The notes beneath the pieces are model-generated. The model was not told the origin of the DNA, ran no database searches, and saw nothing but the letters and a program-made list of their open reading frames with translations. Below, in pieces: positions 1-9,685 of a DNA stretch of 64,000 bases. The stretch is taken from the NCBI GenBank assembly GCA_035493475.1, contig DATJIF010000124.1, positions 1 to 64,000 of the forward strand, in the 5' to 3' direction. Numbering within the stretch: position 1 is the stretch's first letter; each line of letters begins with the position of its first letter. The position numbers and the translations under genes are program-made. Source of the stretch: Actinospica sp035493475 (GTDB taxonomy: Bacteria > Actinomycetota > Actinomycetes > Streptomycetales > Catenulisporaceae).

Positions 1-218
1 GGGCCGGGGTTCTTGCGGTCCTCGCCGTGCCGGACCATGGTGGCGAACTCGGTCAGCAGCTTGGCGGCCATCGGCGGGGAGATCAGCGACTGGCCGCCGA
101 CCACGGAGCGGATCGAGTCCGCGATCTCGTGCGGCAGCACGAGCTTGAGAAGGTAGCCGGTGAGGGCGGCCGTGTGGGCGCGCGCGAACTCCGCAGGGCT
201 GGCGGGTTCGTTGGTCAC
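1..218 (-). CDS. NarL/FixJ-type response regulator fragment, runs off the window edge
   Basis: The frame read leftward from a GTG at 218 contains the end of a receiver domain (GYLLK) followed by the typical linker of LuxR-type response regulators (an AIR-like helix, then GGQSLISPP and a LLTEFA helix). Known proteins of this type continue into a DNA-binding HTH domain, which would lie beyond position 1. Only about 25 residues precede GYLLK, so the phosphoacceptor part of the receiver is absent. The gene is either N-terminally truncated or a remnant. The GTG overlaps the stop codon of the small membrane ORF by four bases (GTGA). The family call rests on motif recognition; the true start is unknown. 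Confidence 0.45.
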   Translation of the reverse strand, partial: MTNEPASPAEFARAHTAALTGYLLKLVLPHEIADSIRSVVGGQSLISPPMAAKLLTEFATMVRHGEDRKNPG

Positions 219-400
219 AGCCTCGTGCCCCCTCTCACCTGAGCCATCGCGACGATTGTGACGAGTGCGGCGATCAGAGTGACGGCGATCGAACCCGTGG
301 CCAGGTAAAGGCCTCCGAGCGTTGTACTGATGACCTGGACAGGTGGGGCACTCTTGGATCGCAGTTGCCGAGCGCCCTCTGGCTCCTCAACGCTTCTCAT
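215..400 (-). CDS. small single-pass membrane protein, unknown
   Basis: A 61-residue ORF with a charged N-terminus (about residues 1-18) and one long hydrophobic segment (about residues 24-53), ending in a short basic tail. Its TGA overlaps the GTG of the downstream response-regulator fragment by four bases, which suggests translational coupling. I do not recognise the family. It might be a genuine small membrane protein; the short length leaves real doubt. Confidence 0.35.
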   Translation of the reverse strand: MRSVEEPEGARQLRSKSAPPVQVISTTLGGLYLATGSIAVTLIAALVTIVAMAQVRGGTRL

Positions 401-524
401 ACCACCGAGACGGTCGAGCCGGCCAGAATGTGCAATGCTCTGGCGAATGCCCCGAGATGGTGTGGGTCCGCCGGCTGGGTGAGCATCGAAGCCGGCAGTC
501 TCGAGAGTGCTCGGATCAAAGGGC

Positions 525-1010
525 GACCCCGACGCCTGAGGCCTCGGTCGACGGGTGCCGGTCGAGTATCCAGCGTTCGGCGAGCAGGCCGGAGGCCGCG
601 GTCAGGGCCGCGGCGGCGATGATGGACGCGTCCAGGCCGAGGGCGTCAGCGATGATCCCGGCGATCAGGGCGCCGGCGGCGTAGCCGGTGTCGCGCCGGA
701 ACCGGTAGATCCGCGAGGGCGTTGGGCCGCCAGGCGAGGTGGGCGTGGTCGGAGACCGAGGCGATCAGGGTCGGGTAGGCCATCGCGATGCTTACGCCGA
801 ACAGGACCGAAGAGGCGATACCGGCTGCCAGTGGATGGGCGTGCAGCGCGCTGGCCAGGATGAACCCGGGCGGACTGAGCGAGCATTCCAGCTACTATCA
901 GGACTTTGCGCCGATGCGGTCGGCGAACTGCCCAGTGCGGACCGGGAAGATGCCCCACAGCAGCGGGTAGACGCCCTTGACCAGGCTGATGGCGGCGAAC
1001 TTCAGGCCGT
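525..1010 (-). pseudogene. MFS transporter remnant with several frameshifts
   Basis: Read leftward, three successive frames together give a major facilitator core: GVYPLLWGIF..TGQFADRIG (the loop motif between TM2 and TM3), then KVLIVAGML, then LASALHAHPLAAGIASSVLFG, then FRRDTGYAAGALIAGIIADA and a helix ending in AERW. Shifts are needed near 905 (one C seems lost in GGCCGC after ADRIG), near 880 and near 715. The first transmembrane helices are missing, since similarity starts abruptly near 1010, and the C-terminal half of the transporter is also missing. No start codon fits. I infer a decayed, truncated transporter; sequencing errors could explain single shifts but not the truncation. Confidence 0.6.
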
Positions 1011-1039
1011 GGCATGAGAACGCGCGTTCAGGAGTTGCG

Positions 1040-1503
1040 CTATGCCAGTTCCCAGCGCCAGCCGTGGTTGTCTGTCTTCGCACACGATCGCGTCGCCGCT
1101 GGCGTCGGCGCCACTCATACCGTGGTCGTCGTCGCGGCAGTACTCGCCCGGTTCGTAGCAGTTACCGCTGTCGGTGAGTGGGTACCAGCCTTGGGCCTGG
1201 GTGCGTGGGCTGCGATGCCTGGGTGGTGGTCACCACGGCAGGTGGGCTGTAGGTGTGGGTCGGCGCGGGCGGGGTGTAGACGGGGCTCAGAGTGGTGTGC
1301 GTCGCGTGGACGGCGATGGGCGTTACTGGGACGGCTCGCGGCGAGCTGGAGGTCGACCTCGGGGCTGCCGCAGGGGAGGCGGTAGTCGCGCGTGCAGTCG
1401 ATGTCCTGGTCGCGGGAGTTGCGGGGCTGCTCTTGCTGCTGCAAGCAGTCAAGAGCGCGAGAACGGAAACTCATTGCATTGATCGAGGCGGCGTTCCCAC
1501 GCA
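1040..1503 (-). pseudogene. secreted lipoprotein gene with two frameshifts
   Basis: In one frame the leftward strand reads SVLALLTACSSKS, a lipobox with the lipidated Cys, followed by a Ser/Thr/Pro-rich linker (to about 1230). The start region (ATG at 1503, MRGNAASINAM) is one base out of frame with the lipobox. The C-terminal module GWYPLTDSGNCYEPGEYCR, then DDDHGMSG and CEDNNHGWRWELA with a TAG at 1040-1042, is in a third frame. That cysteine-containing module is one I associate with hypothetical lipoproteins of actinomycetes. Two single-base corrections would restore a full gene, so either this is a young pseudogene or the sequence has errors here. Confidence 0.55.
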
Positions 1504-1615
1504 TCGGGCTGAGGGAGCTGATGCTGCAGTTTTGTAACCCATCATCCGCATCGCGGCCCGCCCGGCGTCCGGGGGCAGGCCGCGTACGGCTAACGGAGCT
1601 TGCGGCAGAGGCTCG

Positions 1616-4600
1616 CTATGCTGCGGCCTGCAGATCGTGTACGTGGATTCGGTTGGTCGGCAGCACATCACGGGCCAGGGCCGCGACGTGGTCGTGGTGG
1701 GTGAGCACAATAATCTGGAATCGATCCGCCATCTCGTCGAGGAGTCGAAAGCCTGCGCGGGTGCGATGGTCGTCGAACGTCATCAGCACGTCGTCGAGTA
1801 CCAAAGGCATCGCGCGTCCCTCGTCCGCGAAGTGCTGCAGGGAGGCCAGACGGAGCGCGAAGTAGAGCTGGTCGAGCGTGCCCTCGCTCATCTGGCCGAC
1901 GCCGACGCGTGATCCGCCCGCTTGTCTCGCCTGGAGCACGATCTCGTTCTTCTCGTCGGTGTCGGCTGCCAGTTCCCTGTACTCATCCAGCGTCAGTCCC
2001 GTGAAAACCTGCTGAGCGAAGCGCAGCACAGGAGCCTGGTGTTCCTGCCTGTACGCTTCGATGCAGCGCAGCAGGATTTGTTCGGCGAGCCGAAGCCGGA
2101 GGTAGTCCTGAGCGTGGTGGGTAATCGAGGCGCATTCCTGTTCCACCGCCTCCGCAGCCTCTGCCGCGGCCGCCGATCCGTCCATCCGATCGAGGTCTGA
2201 CCTGGCGTTCGTGAGCCGCTCAAGGGCGGATACGAAGTCGGCCTCAGCCTGGGCGATGGTTCCGTCGAGACCGGCGATCGCGGCGGCCAGGGCATCCGGA
2301 TCGCCCATCTCTTCGATCTCGCGCTCGAGTTGCGTGAGGCCGACACCTTCGCGCGTGAGGCCCTTCTCAGCCACCTTGAGCTGCTTGTCGAGCTCTACCA
2401 GGTCGGCCGTGCGCTGGGACGCCTCGATCAGCTCCTGCTCGTCGGCTACGGACGCGCGCTGCAGAAGCATTTCGAGCGCGTCGACATGCTTCTGGCGAAG
2501 CTCCAGAGTCTTTGCGTGCTTCCCGCGTTCGGTCGCTAGCTCCTTCGTCAGGCGTTCAAAATCCCGCAGGTCTTTCGTTTCGGCGTCGAGTGCCTGCTTA
2601 AGCGCTTTGACCGTGCTCTGGTGCCGATTCGCGTCCTGCACCGGCGCCCGGCCGCAGCTTGCGAGCACCTCGCCGAGGAGCTTGGCGAACACGGCGGCCT
2701 GCTCGGCGGCCGCTTCCGCGCGCTTCTCGGCTGCCGCGGCGTCCCTGTTGAGCTGAGCTGCATCGTCGAGAGCTGCCAGGGTAGCGGAGACCTCGTCGGG
2801 CTCTCCGGACAGGCCGTGCTCGGCGAGGAACCGATCCCAGTGTCCCCTGCGCTCGTCGAGCGCGCCTTCGAGCTCGGCGACCTCCGCCGCGCTGTCGGTG
2901 ACGTCTCCGCGTAGCTGTCTGGCAACGGCGGCGGCCTTCTCGCGGTCGGTGGCCTGTTTGCTGAGCGCCTCCCGCTGCCGCGTCGCGTGAGCGACCAGTT
3001 CTGCGAGAGTGGCATTGGGCGGCGCAACGACGCCGGTTTCCGCAAGAGCCTCGCGCAGCCGGACTGCGCACGCGTCGGCCTCGGTCCGGTCCGCGGAGAG
3101 TTCCGCGGAGAGCTCGTCGCGGCGGTCGGTGAGCTCACGGATCTTGCCGATCGCAGCCAGGAGGTCTCGCGCGGCGTCCAGCGCCGGCGCGGGAATTCCA
3201 CTGGGCGCCCACAGCGTGGTCCACGCGCCCTCGATGGCCGAACGCTCTTCGACCGCTGCATCGAGGGCCTGCCGGGCGGAGGCAAGGCGGTCCGTCGTCT
3301 GACGCAGGTCGGCCTCGAGGCTTCTGCGGTCGGCCTGGCGCTGAGCTTCGCGGCGGATGCGATCGACAGTCTGATCAGCCGCGTCGACGGCGTCCTCGAA
3401 CTCGCCGACCGGCAGCGGGGCGGCCAACTCCGGCTGCCCATCGGACGCGAGCCGGGGGCGAAGTACGCTCCAAAGCTGCTCGCGCTCCCCGCGGGCTCGG
3501 GCCAGATCCTCGTCGCTGGGCGGCGGATCGGTCGCCAGGAAGCGATCCAGCGCGTCCCGGGCCCGGTCATGGGCCCCAGCTAATTCGTCGGCCTTCTCCC
3601 GCTGCTTCGCCACCGCCTTGTCCGCCGCCTCCCACGTCTTCCGGTGGCCGCTGACTTCCTCTTCGCTGGGGATCGTCCGCTCGGCGATGTCCTCGGGGAG
3701 TTCAAAGCGGTGGTGTCTCTTGCGGGCTTTCTGGAGCGCCGCGGCAGCGTCTTTGTGCAGTTTGGTGCCGGCCTGAATTCTTTCCTGCAGCGCGGGCGGT
3801 ACGGCGTCGAGCACGGCACGCAACGCGGCTGTACCCGTCGCCGCGGGGACGGCGGCGAGCTTCGCCTCCTCCTTCGCGAGCTTGCTCTGCTGCTTGGCAA
3901 GATTCTTCCCGGCTGCGGCCAGGGCGGCGATTGCTTCGACGAGTTCGTCGCGATGATCGTCGACTCGAGCGCGCACCAGCGCGGAAACGGGCGTGACGAC
4001 GGAGGCGGCGTCCTGGCCGGGACTCACCAGGCTGAGGGCCTCGGCCGCCTCCCGGCGGAGACGGCGGGCCTTGTCCTGGTCATCGGCTGCAGCTGTCCGT
4101 GCCTTGATCGCAGCACTGGCCTCTTCGTTGAGCTCGTTGATCAGATCGCTTTGGTCGAGCAGGCGTAGATCGGGATCGAGTTCGGAGATCTCCTCCTCGA
4201 GCCGCGCGATCGCCGACGCGTGAGTCGCGAGCTCGCGCTCGATCTCATCGCCGGTGTGGCGCACGCGCCCGTACTCGCGGGTGATTTCCGCATCAACGAA
4301 GGACCCGGCCTCCAGCTCTTGCTTCTCTTCCAGAAGCTGGTTCCGAATGACCATGCCAGGCAAGCACTGCTGGATTCGCGTCAGCCGCTCCCTCTCGTGC
4401 TTCGAGCGCGTCAGCTGTTCCGCGATGAGAGCGCGGCGCTTTTCAGCCTCGGCGACGGCGAGCTCCGCCTGCTTATAGTCCCTCGGATGCAGCAGCGCCT
4501 CGTCACGTCGCCGCAGCGCGGCTCGGTAAGGGCCGGTTTCGAGCAGCGCTGCGTTGAGGACGGGGTTCCGGCCTCCGTTTACCCAGAGCTTCTTCGCTCG

Positions 4601-5092
4601 GTCGACGAGCTCCGCGTGCAAGGAACTCAGATGCGCGCTGGACTGGCTCTCGAAGAGCGCTTGGCCGACCTCGCCGTTGACGTCGAGCAGCCGCTTGCCG
4701 CCCGCGCGCAGTTCGTCATGGTCGATCGCGAAGACCCTGGTGAAATCCTCCCGCGAGACTCCGACGAGGATGCGGTCGAGCACGGCCTGCTCCAACGTCT
4801 CGTCGTCAGGCCCCCGCAGCGGCTCCTTGTTCCGCTTGAGGCGCACGATCTCCTGCGTTGCGCCGTTCGCCGCGCGCAGCAGAGCGCCTAGGCGCAGGCT
4901 CGGCATCTCGTGGACGTACGCGTACGGAGTCCGGTGCTCGATGCCGTACAGCAGGTCGGCCATCGCGTTGCGCATCGTCGACTTGCCGGCCTCGTTCGGC
5001 CCGACGACCAGGTGGACGCCGGGGCCGGACAGATCCAGGCTGACATCGGTGAATCGGCCGTAGCGGAGCAGATCGAATCGTTCGATGCGCAT
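1616..5092 (-). CDS. YhaN/SbcC-like AAA+ (ABC-type) ATPase with long coiled coils
   Basis: The 1158-residue protein starts with MRIERFDLLRYG and a Walker A motif (GPNEAGKST, about residues 30-38), has long coiled-coil arms through the middle, and ends with an ABC signature-like GQMSEGTLDQLYFALRLA and Walker B (PLVLDDVLMTFDD) followed by the His-loop region (VLTHHDH). This is the layout of SMC/Rad50/SbcC-type DNA repair ATPases, closest to the YhaN group. ATG 5092 is chosen because its A is the last base of the TGA of the upstream nuclease gene (TGATG), a classic coupled start; longer N-termini read through that gene. It should form a complex with the nuclease that processes DNA ends. Confidence 0.85.
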   Translation of the reverse strand: MRIERFDLLRYGRFTDVSLDLSGPGVHLVVGPNEAGKSTMRNAMADLLYGIEHRTPYAYVHEMPSLRLGALLRAANGATQEIVRLKRNKEPLRGPDDETLEQAVLDRILVGVSREDFTRVFAIDHDELRAGGKRLLDVNGEVGQALFESQSSAHLSSLHAELVDRAKKLWVNGGRNPVLNAALLETGPYRAALRRRDEALLHPRDYKQAELAVAEAEKRRALIAEQLTRSKHERERLTRIQQCLPGMVIRNQLLEEKQELEAGSFVDAEITREYGRVRHTGDEIERELATHASAIARLEEEISELDPDLRLLDQSDLINELNEEASAAIKARTAAADDQDKARRLRREAAEALSLVSPGQDAASVVTPVSALVRARVDDHRDELVEAIAALAAAGKNLAKQQSKLAKEEAKLAAVPAATGTAALRAVLDAVPPALQERIQAGTKLHKDAAAALQKARKRHHRFELPEDIAERTIPSEEEVSGHRKTWEAADKAVAKQREKADELAGAHDRARDALDRFLATDPPPSDEDLARARGEREQLWSVLRPRLASDGQPELAAPLPVGEFEDAVDAADQTVDRIRREAQRQADRRSLEADLRQTTDRLASARQALDAAVEERSAIEGAWTTLWAPSGIPAPALDAARDLLAAIGKIRELTDRRDELSAELSADRTEADACAVRLREALAETGVVAPPNATLAELVAHATRQREALSKQATDREKAAAVARQLRGDVTDSAAEVAELEGALDERRGHWDRFLAEHGLSGEPDEVSATLAALDDAAQLNRDAAAAEKRAEAAAEQAAVFAKLLGEVLASCGRAPVQDANRHQSTVKALKQALDAETKDLRDFERLTKELATERGKHAKTLELRQKHVDALEMLLQRASVADEQELIEASQRTADLVELDKQLKVAEKGLTREGVGLTQLEREIEEMGDPDALAAAIAGLDGTIAQAEADFVSALERLTNARSDLDRMDGSAAAAEAAEAVEQECASITHHAQDYLRLRLAEQILLRCIEAYRQEHQAPVLRFAQQVFTGLTLDEYRELAADTDEKNEIVLQARQAGGSRVGVGQMSEGTLDQLYFALRLASLQHFADEGRAMPLVLDDVLMTFDDHRTRAGFRLLDEMADRFQIIVLTHHDHVAALARDVLPTNRIHVHDLQAAA

Positions 5093-6333
5093 CAGTCGCG
5101 CTCCTCCATCATCGAGGCCAGCAGTTCGGACGCCTCGCCGAGCAGGTCGGCGCACCACCGCTCGTCGTCGGCCCAGAGCCCGTTCTCGCCCCGGACCTGC
5201 GGAGGCAGCTTGTTCCAGAGCGCGTCTTTCGTGATCAGGTCGCGCAGTCCGTTGCTGTCCTTGCCCAGCTCGTTCGCGGTCCGCACGACGTTCTCGATCA
5301 GTTCGGTACCGGTGATCCGGCCCGGTTCCGCCGCCGCTCCGGGCCGGGTCTCGACGCACACCTTCTCCACCCACACCTCGCCCACGTAGTAGCCGATCGT
5401 GCGCACCTCATGGGTAAGACGCTCGCGTTCGCGCCACAGCCGCAGGTGAGCATCCGAACGGCCGGTCAGCCGGACTCGGGCCGCCAGGAGACGCCCGCTG
5501 GCCGAGGCCTTCGCGCCGGCGAGCGCGCTGCGAACCAACTCGCAGACGTCGTCGACGTTCGCGGCCTTTGATGCGTCAACCTCCACCTGCTCCCAGCGGA
5601 CGACGTCGAGCGCGCGGTGTTCGACCTGCACACCGTCGGATTCGACCGTGACCAGGGCGCAGCTCTTGAATCCCTTCTCCTTTGCATGTCGGCCTTGGAT
5701 ATTGCCGGGAAAGACGACGAGCGGCTCGCGTGAGACCTCTTCGCGTGCGTGTACGTGACCGAGCGCCCAGTACCCGTAGTTGTGCGCGGCGAGCTGATCG
5801 ATCGTGCAGGGAGCGTAGCGGTCGTGCCCTTCCCTGCCGTTGAGCGCGGTGTGCAGCAGGCCGACATTGAAGTATCCGGCCCGTGCAGGCGGGTAGTTTA
5901 CGGCGAGGTTGTCCGTGACGTCGCGGCGCACATATCCCTGTCCGTGCACTGCGAGCCCGAGTTTGTCGTCGACATGCGTTTCCGGCCCGTGAATGTCGAA
6001 CGCGTGTACGTTCGGCGGCAGGCTTAGGGTTCTGCTGATCTGGCTGGCCGCATCGTGATTGCCAGAGACGAGGTATACCGGAATCCCGGCCTCGGCGAGT
6101 CTGTGCATCTGCCGCTGGAAGAAGATGCCCGTGTCGAAGCCGCGCCATTCGCCGTCATAGATGTCTCCGGCGAGCAGTACGGCGTCGACTTGCTCGGCGA
6201 GGGCGAGGGCCACCAGGTTCTCGGTGGCCTCCCGCGTGGCTGCCCGGATGGAGTCCGCAGGTGCGTCCGGATATTTCTCCAATCCCTGAAGAGGGCTGTC
6301 GATATGCAGATCGGCCGCGTGCAGCAGTTTCAT
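5092..6333 (-). CDS. YhaO/SbcD-like metallophosphatase (DNA exonuclease)
   Basis: The protein begins MKLLHAADLHIDSPLQG and carries the calcineurin-like phosphoesterase motifs in order: DLHID (metal ligands, residues 9-11), AGDIYD (about 56), SGNHD (about 93) and later GHVHAREE (about 196). These bind the two Mn ions of SbcD/Mre11-type nucleases. About 413 residues is normal for the family. The neighbouring ATPase gene follows with a one-base overlap, so the two are translated together as an SbcCD-like complex. The start at 6333 is chosen because a short ORF ends there with an ATGA overlap; an ATG nine bases upstream (MPAMKLL) is possible. Confidence 0.85.
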   Translation of the reverse strand: MKLLHAADLHIDSPLQGLEKYPDAPADSIRAATREATENLVALALAEQVDAVLLAGDIYDGEWRGFDTGIFFQRQMHRLAEAGIPVYLVSGNHDAASQISRTLSLPPNVHAFDIHGPETHVDDKLGLAVHGQGYVRRDVTDNLAVNYPPARAGYFNVGLLHTALNGREGHDRYAPCTIDQLAAHNYGYWALGHVHAREEVSREPLVVFPGNIQGRHAKEKGFKSCALVTVESDGVQVEHRALDVVRWEQVEVDASKAANVDDVCELVRSALAGAKASASGRLLAARVRLTGRSDAHLRLWRERERLTHEVRTIGYYVGEVWVEKVCVETRPGAAAEPGRITGTELIENVVRTANELGKDSNGLRDLITKDALWNKLPPQVRGENGLWADDERWCADLLGEASELLASMMEERD

Positions 6334-6437
6334 GGCAGGCACCTTAGGCCCTCGCGATACCGGCTGTCCGGACTTTGTTCGAACTCGTACTCAATCGTCA
6401 CCGCCACGGTGCGAACGCGGAACTCGAAGTCACTCAT
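6330..6437 (-). CDS. possible short upstream ORF coupled to the nuclease gene
   Basis: A 35-residue ORF (MSDFEFRVRTVAV..) ends with a TGA that overlaps the ATG of the YhaO-like gene by four bases, and its third codon positions are GC-rich. It might be a leader peptide gene or the 3' end of a lost larger gene, since the same frame stays open further upstream. No family is recognised. Confidence 0.25.
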   Translation of the reverse strand: MSDFEFRVRTVAVTIEYEFEQSPDSRYREGLRCLP

Positions 6438-7152
6438 CTTGGTGATTCGGACGCGGTACGCCCGCCAGGCCGACGCTGGTGACGTCGGCGCGACAGGAGC
6501 GGCCGAGGTGGGACTGGGAAGCCGGTTCAAGGCTCAGCCGGGCGTTCCGCGCGCTCAGTCGCACGTGCGCGAATCGGCGCCGGTCGCACCCACGAAGGCG
6601 ACGGCGACGCTCAACGGTGGATGGCGGCTTCCGCGCACGGCCGAGTGGGCGCCGCCCTGCGCCGTGGTGATCATCGCGGGTTGCTCTATTACTGATGGAT
6701 CGCGTTACGTGGGCAATCGTCTGCACGTCACGAGTTCTAGCGGAGGCTCCGATCCGGCGTTCGTCGGAACTTCTGAGCGAGAGTGGCGGCAGCTTCGCGC
6801 AAGACGACTCAGGTGGTTCGACCTGTCGGGAGGCGAGACGCAGCTGGTCTAATGGCGCGGCGACCGCGTCGTCTCGACCGTCGTCCTGGCGCTCGCGAGT
6901 CCGGGGCTGGAGACCGGCCAGCTCGCAGTTGGCAGTGTGGGACATGGACGTCGCCTTCGGGTGGCAGGAACTCGCCTGTCTCGAAAAGGGCTGACCTACC
7001 CGTGAGTGCGTATCGGCCATCAGTCGACGGCCACGGACAGCACGATCGCGGCTCCGGCGGGTTGCGACAAGAGAACGAGCTCTGAATTGCCGACTCGTCG
7101 GGCCTTAGCCTTAGTCGACTTCGTACGCCCGCGAGGTGGGAGGGGCAGGAAG
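6438..7152. other. gene-less stretch
   Basis: About 700 bases between the nuclease operon and the next plus-strand gene. Both strands contain open frames, but their residue composition (Arg/Ser/Pro-rich) looks like noise and I see no motif, RNA gene or clear repeat. A remnant of a lost gene is possible. Confidence 0.4.
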
Positions 7153-7928
7153 ATGAACGCCAGGGTTGGTCGCAGTCGTACTGGGCGCGGGGGCGCAAGG
7201 GCGCGAAAGCGCAGGCGAATCCGGGAGCTACGGCCTGCGGGTGCGTAGCGGTCGCGGTAATCATTCTGCTGGTGTTCGGAATCGGGGCGCTGGTGGATCA
7301 CTTCACCGCCACGACGTCGGCTACCATACCGCTCCCGGCCGGGGCGGCCGGTGTGACTAAGCTCGTGTTCACTGGTGCGGTCGGTGCTACAGCCGATGCG
7401 GACGCGGATGTGCGTGTGCCGGCGACTACTGAAGCTCAGGTCAGCGCGGCAGCCGATTCCGGCCAGGATCCCGACTGGGTGACCCAGTGCGACTTCAGCG
7501 ACGGCTCGTGGTCATCGACGTTGGTCGTGAACACGCCGGGGAATCAGTGGTCGATCAATATCGCGGACACGGCGGACAGCACGGGCGCGAGCAGTACTGC
7601 GGCGGTGTCTGCTACGCCGGGGTACCCCCGTCCAGGCACCTACCTCGGCGCCGAGGGGAGGATGAAGTCGTACCCGCCGCGGTCACTTTCGCTTCAAATA
7701 CTCTCGCGGCACGGTATCGCATCTTATCTGAACCCTGACACCAGCGATGGGCAGCGCCAGGACTCGCTCTTCGGGTACTACACGCCGATGGAGCACAACG
7801 GCGGCTATGGGTCGGTCTCGCTGGCGCCCGGTCTGCGGTCCGGCTCATTGGATGTATGGCTGACACCGGATGATCCGTCGGGCGGGAATCTGGTGTTCCA
7901 CATGTCGGGCGATTGGACGTGCGAATAG
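7153..7928 (+). pseudogene. membrane-anchored extracytoplasmic protein, frameshifted near its start
   Basis: A strong ribosome site (GGGAGGGGCAGGAAG) precedes ATG 7153, but that frame stops after 31 codons. The frame one base over reads GWSQSYWARGRKGAKAQ, then a transmembrane segment (VAVAVIILLVFGIGALV, about 7246-7300) and an about 200-residue exported domain ending in MSGDWTCE. A single-base shift near 7160 joins the start to this frame. The N-terminus is typical of actinobacterial proteins with a short Gln/Tyr-rich cytoplasmic tail and one anchor. No function is recognised for the exported domain. It is either a recent pseudogene or carries a sequencing error. Confidence 0.5.
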
Positions 7929-8182
7929 CGGCGTCGCATCCGCAACTATTGCCCAACCGCATGTTCCACGGCTGCCGTGGGCGCTACCCAACTGCCGTTG
8001 CGCCGCGGGAGGATAGGAGTGTTCGTGGACGGCACGGGGTCGAGGAGCGGATCACCGACCTGCCGCAGTGGGAACGGCCGTGGACGCTGCCGGTGCCGGA
8101 GCGGTTGCTAGACGGTATGTGGGCGCCGCGAATCCGAGGGCCGTGGCCCTGCAACCGGGCAGAGCGGCGCTTCCGGATGCGC

Positions 8183-9331
8183 CTAGCGAGTTGGTGCTCG
8201 CCCAGCTGTAAATGCGCTGGCCGGATCGAGTTCCTTGCCTACGCCCAGTAGGTACCCTGCAGAGCTTTTCCGCTGTGCGGCTGAGGCCTGCCGGGAAGCG
8301 CGAGTTGTGGCAAACAGTTGAATCGCCAGAGCTCCGCTCGCAGCAACGGCCAGAGAATGCGTGAACGTTTCGACGGTCAGTGCAGCCAGCGCCGGCAGTT
8401 CGAGTGATTTTAGCCCCAGTACGGCTCGCGCCGGTTCCAGTTTGAGATGCCGCAGGCCACGCTCTAGTTCCTGGGTAGGCTTCGTTATGTCCTGGAGAAG
8501 CAGCGAGTCCACCTGGGTGCGAAGGATCTTGGGGTCCTGGATCGTGTCGAGTTTGGCGAACTCTTCGTTCAGCGATCCCAGATGGCTGCGAAAAGCGTCG
8601 AACTCGTCTTGGAGCGCGCGCCGGACGCGCACGATCTTCTCGGCGGGCACATGTTCGATACCGGCCGGAATCACTGTTCGCAGAGCTGCGCACGCGTACA
8701 TGGTCGATGACCGACCGGCTGGGTCGCCTGCTTGAACGTTCACCTGGCCGAGTAGGATGTCTTCCAAGTCGGTCGCGGTTCGCAGTCTAGGAACCGTGAA
8801 AAGCTGCGAGTTGTCCGTCACGGGCGTCAGCATATTGGCCGCGGCGATCCGATCGGCGAGCGCACACGAGTAGAGGGCGACGAGGTTCGGGTGCATGCCG
8901 ATCCACTCGGCTTCCTGGGCGAACCTCGCGAGCGAGTCGGATCTTCGGTCGACGCCGAGCCTGAGCTGCGACAGGCGCGCGATGAGATCGGCGGCGTCAC
9001 CCTGCTGATCGAGCGTCGCGACGCCGAGTTGCGAGATATGCATCCAGGCGAGCCGAAGTCGCGGATGGACCTGGTACAGCGCTTTCAGCTCGTCCTCCTT
9101 GCGATCGAGGAGAGCGGCGAACTCAGTGGCAACGGCTTGCGCCTGAGGTAGTGGATCCACGTCGATGAGGAAGTTGAGGTCGTCGCGCAAGACACCGGCT
9201 GTCAAAGAGTCGCGCATCGCGTAGCCAGGGGGCCTTACCCTTGCGACCTGCGGCAAGAAGAGGGCCGCTTCTTTCAGCCAGGAGTCGCGGCGTATGTGGA
9301 AGTACGGGTAGTAAAGGCCGATTTCTTCCAT
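8183..9331 (-). CDS. DUF6236 family protein
   Basis: The 382-residue protein starts MEEIGLYYPYFHIRRDSWLK, the N-terminal signature I associate with DUF6236 proteins of actinobacteria (GLYYP, an aromatic patch, DxWLK). The middle is helical and charged; about residues 320-345 form a hydrophobic Ala/Leu-rich segment that may be a membrane helix or buried helix. No catalytic motif is visible and the biochemical role of the family is unknown to me. It has no close operon partner; the YaaC-like gene lies 355 bases upstream on the same strand. Confidence 0.65.
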   Translation of the reverse strand: MEEIGLYYPYFHIRRDSWLKEAALFLPQVARVRPPGYAMRDSLTAGVLRDDLNFLIDVDPLPQAQAVATEFAALLDRKEDELKALYQVHPRLRLAWMHISQLGVATLDQQGDAADLIARLSQLRLGVDRRSDSLARFAQEAEWIGMHPNLVALYSCALADRIAAANMLTPVTDNSQLFTVPRLRTATDLEDILLGQVNVQAGDPAGRSSTMYACAALRTVIPAGIEHVPAEKIVRVRRALQDEFDAFRSHLGSLNEEFAKLDTIQDPKILRTQVDSLLLQDITKPTQELERGLRHLKLEPARAVLGLKSLELPALAALTVETFTHSLAVAASGALAIQLFATTRASRQASAAQRKSSAGYLLGVGKELDPASAFTAGRAPTR

Positions 9332-9685
9332 TGCGCCTCCTCGGCAGGCATGTTGGCGACTGTCCGGCGTCGAAGTGCACTGATTATGCCGCGCAGTTCC
9401 GAATCTAGCAGCACGTAGCGTCTACGAGCGTCTCGCGACCGGGTCGGGACGAACACCCTCCGGAGGGTTGAGGCTCGACGAGCGAGCGCTGCGTCCGATC
9501 CCAGAGCCTCGACGCTGATAGTTCGGCCGGTGTACTCGCCACCGTCAGCGCTCCACGGCGTTTGTCACGGTGGTCGCGATCGTCGTGCACCAGCGAGAAC
9601 GTGAAGGAGATCATCGGGCGCTCGCTGAAGCTCGCGGGATGAGTTCGACGCCCGTGTAGTGCGCAGCCAGATGTCGCCGGATCCT
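9332..9685. other. gene-less stretch
   Basis: About 350 bases between the DUF6236 and YaaC-like genes. I see no convincing coding frame, RNA gene or repeat. Confidence 0.4.

Noticed and set aside
27..242. Plus-strand open frame at the left edge
   Set aside because: Gly/Arg-rich shadow of the response-regulator frame on the other strand.
5092..5374. N-terminal extension of the YhaN-like ATPase
   Set aside because: Arg-rich sequence lying inside the YhaO gene; the family starts at MRIERF and a coupled TGATG start is present.
6430..7020. 196-codon minus-strand open frame upstream of the nuclease operon
   Set aside because: Very rich in Arg/Ser/His/Pro with no motif; the opposite strand is equally open. 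Not supported as a gene.
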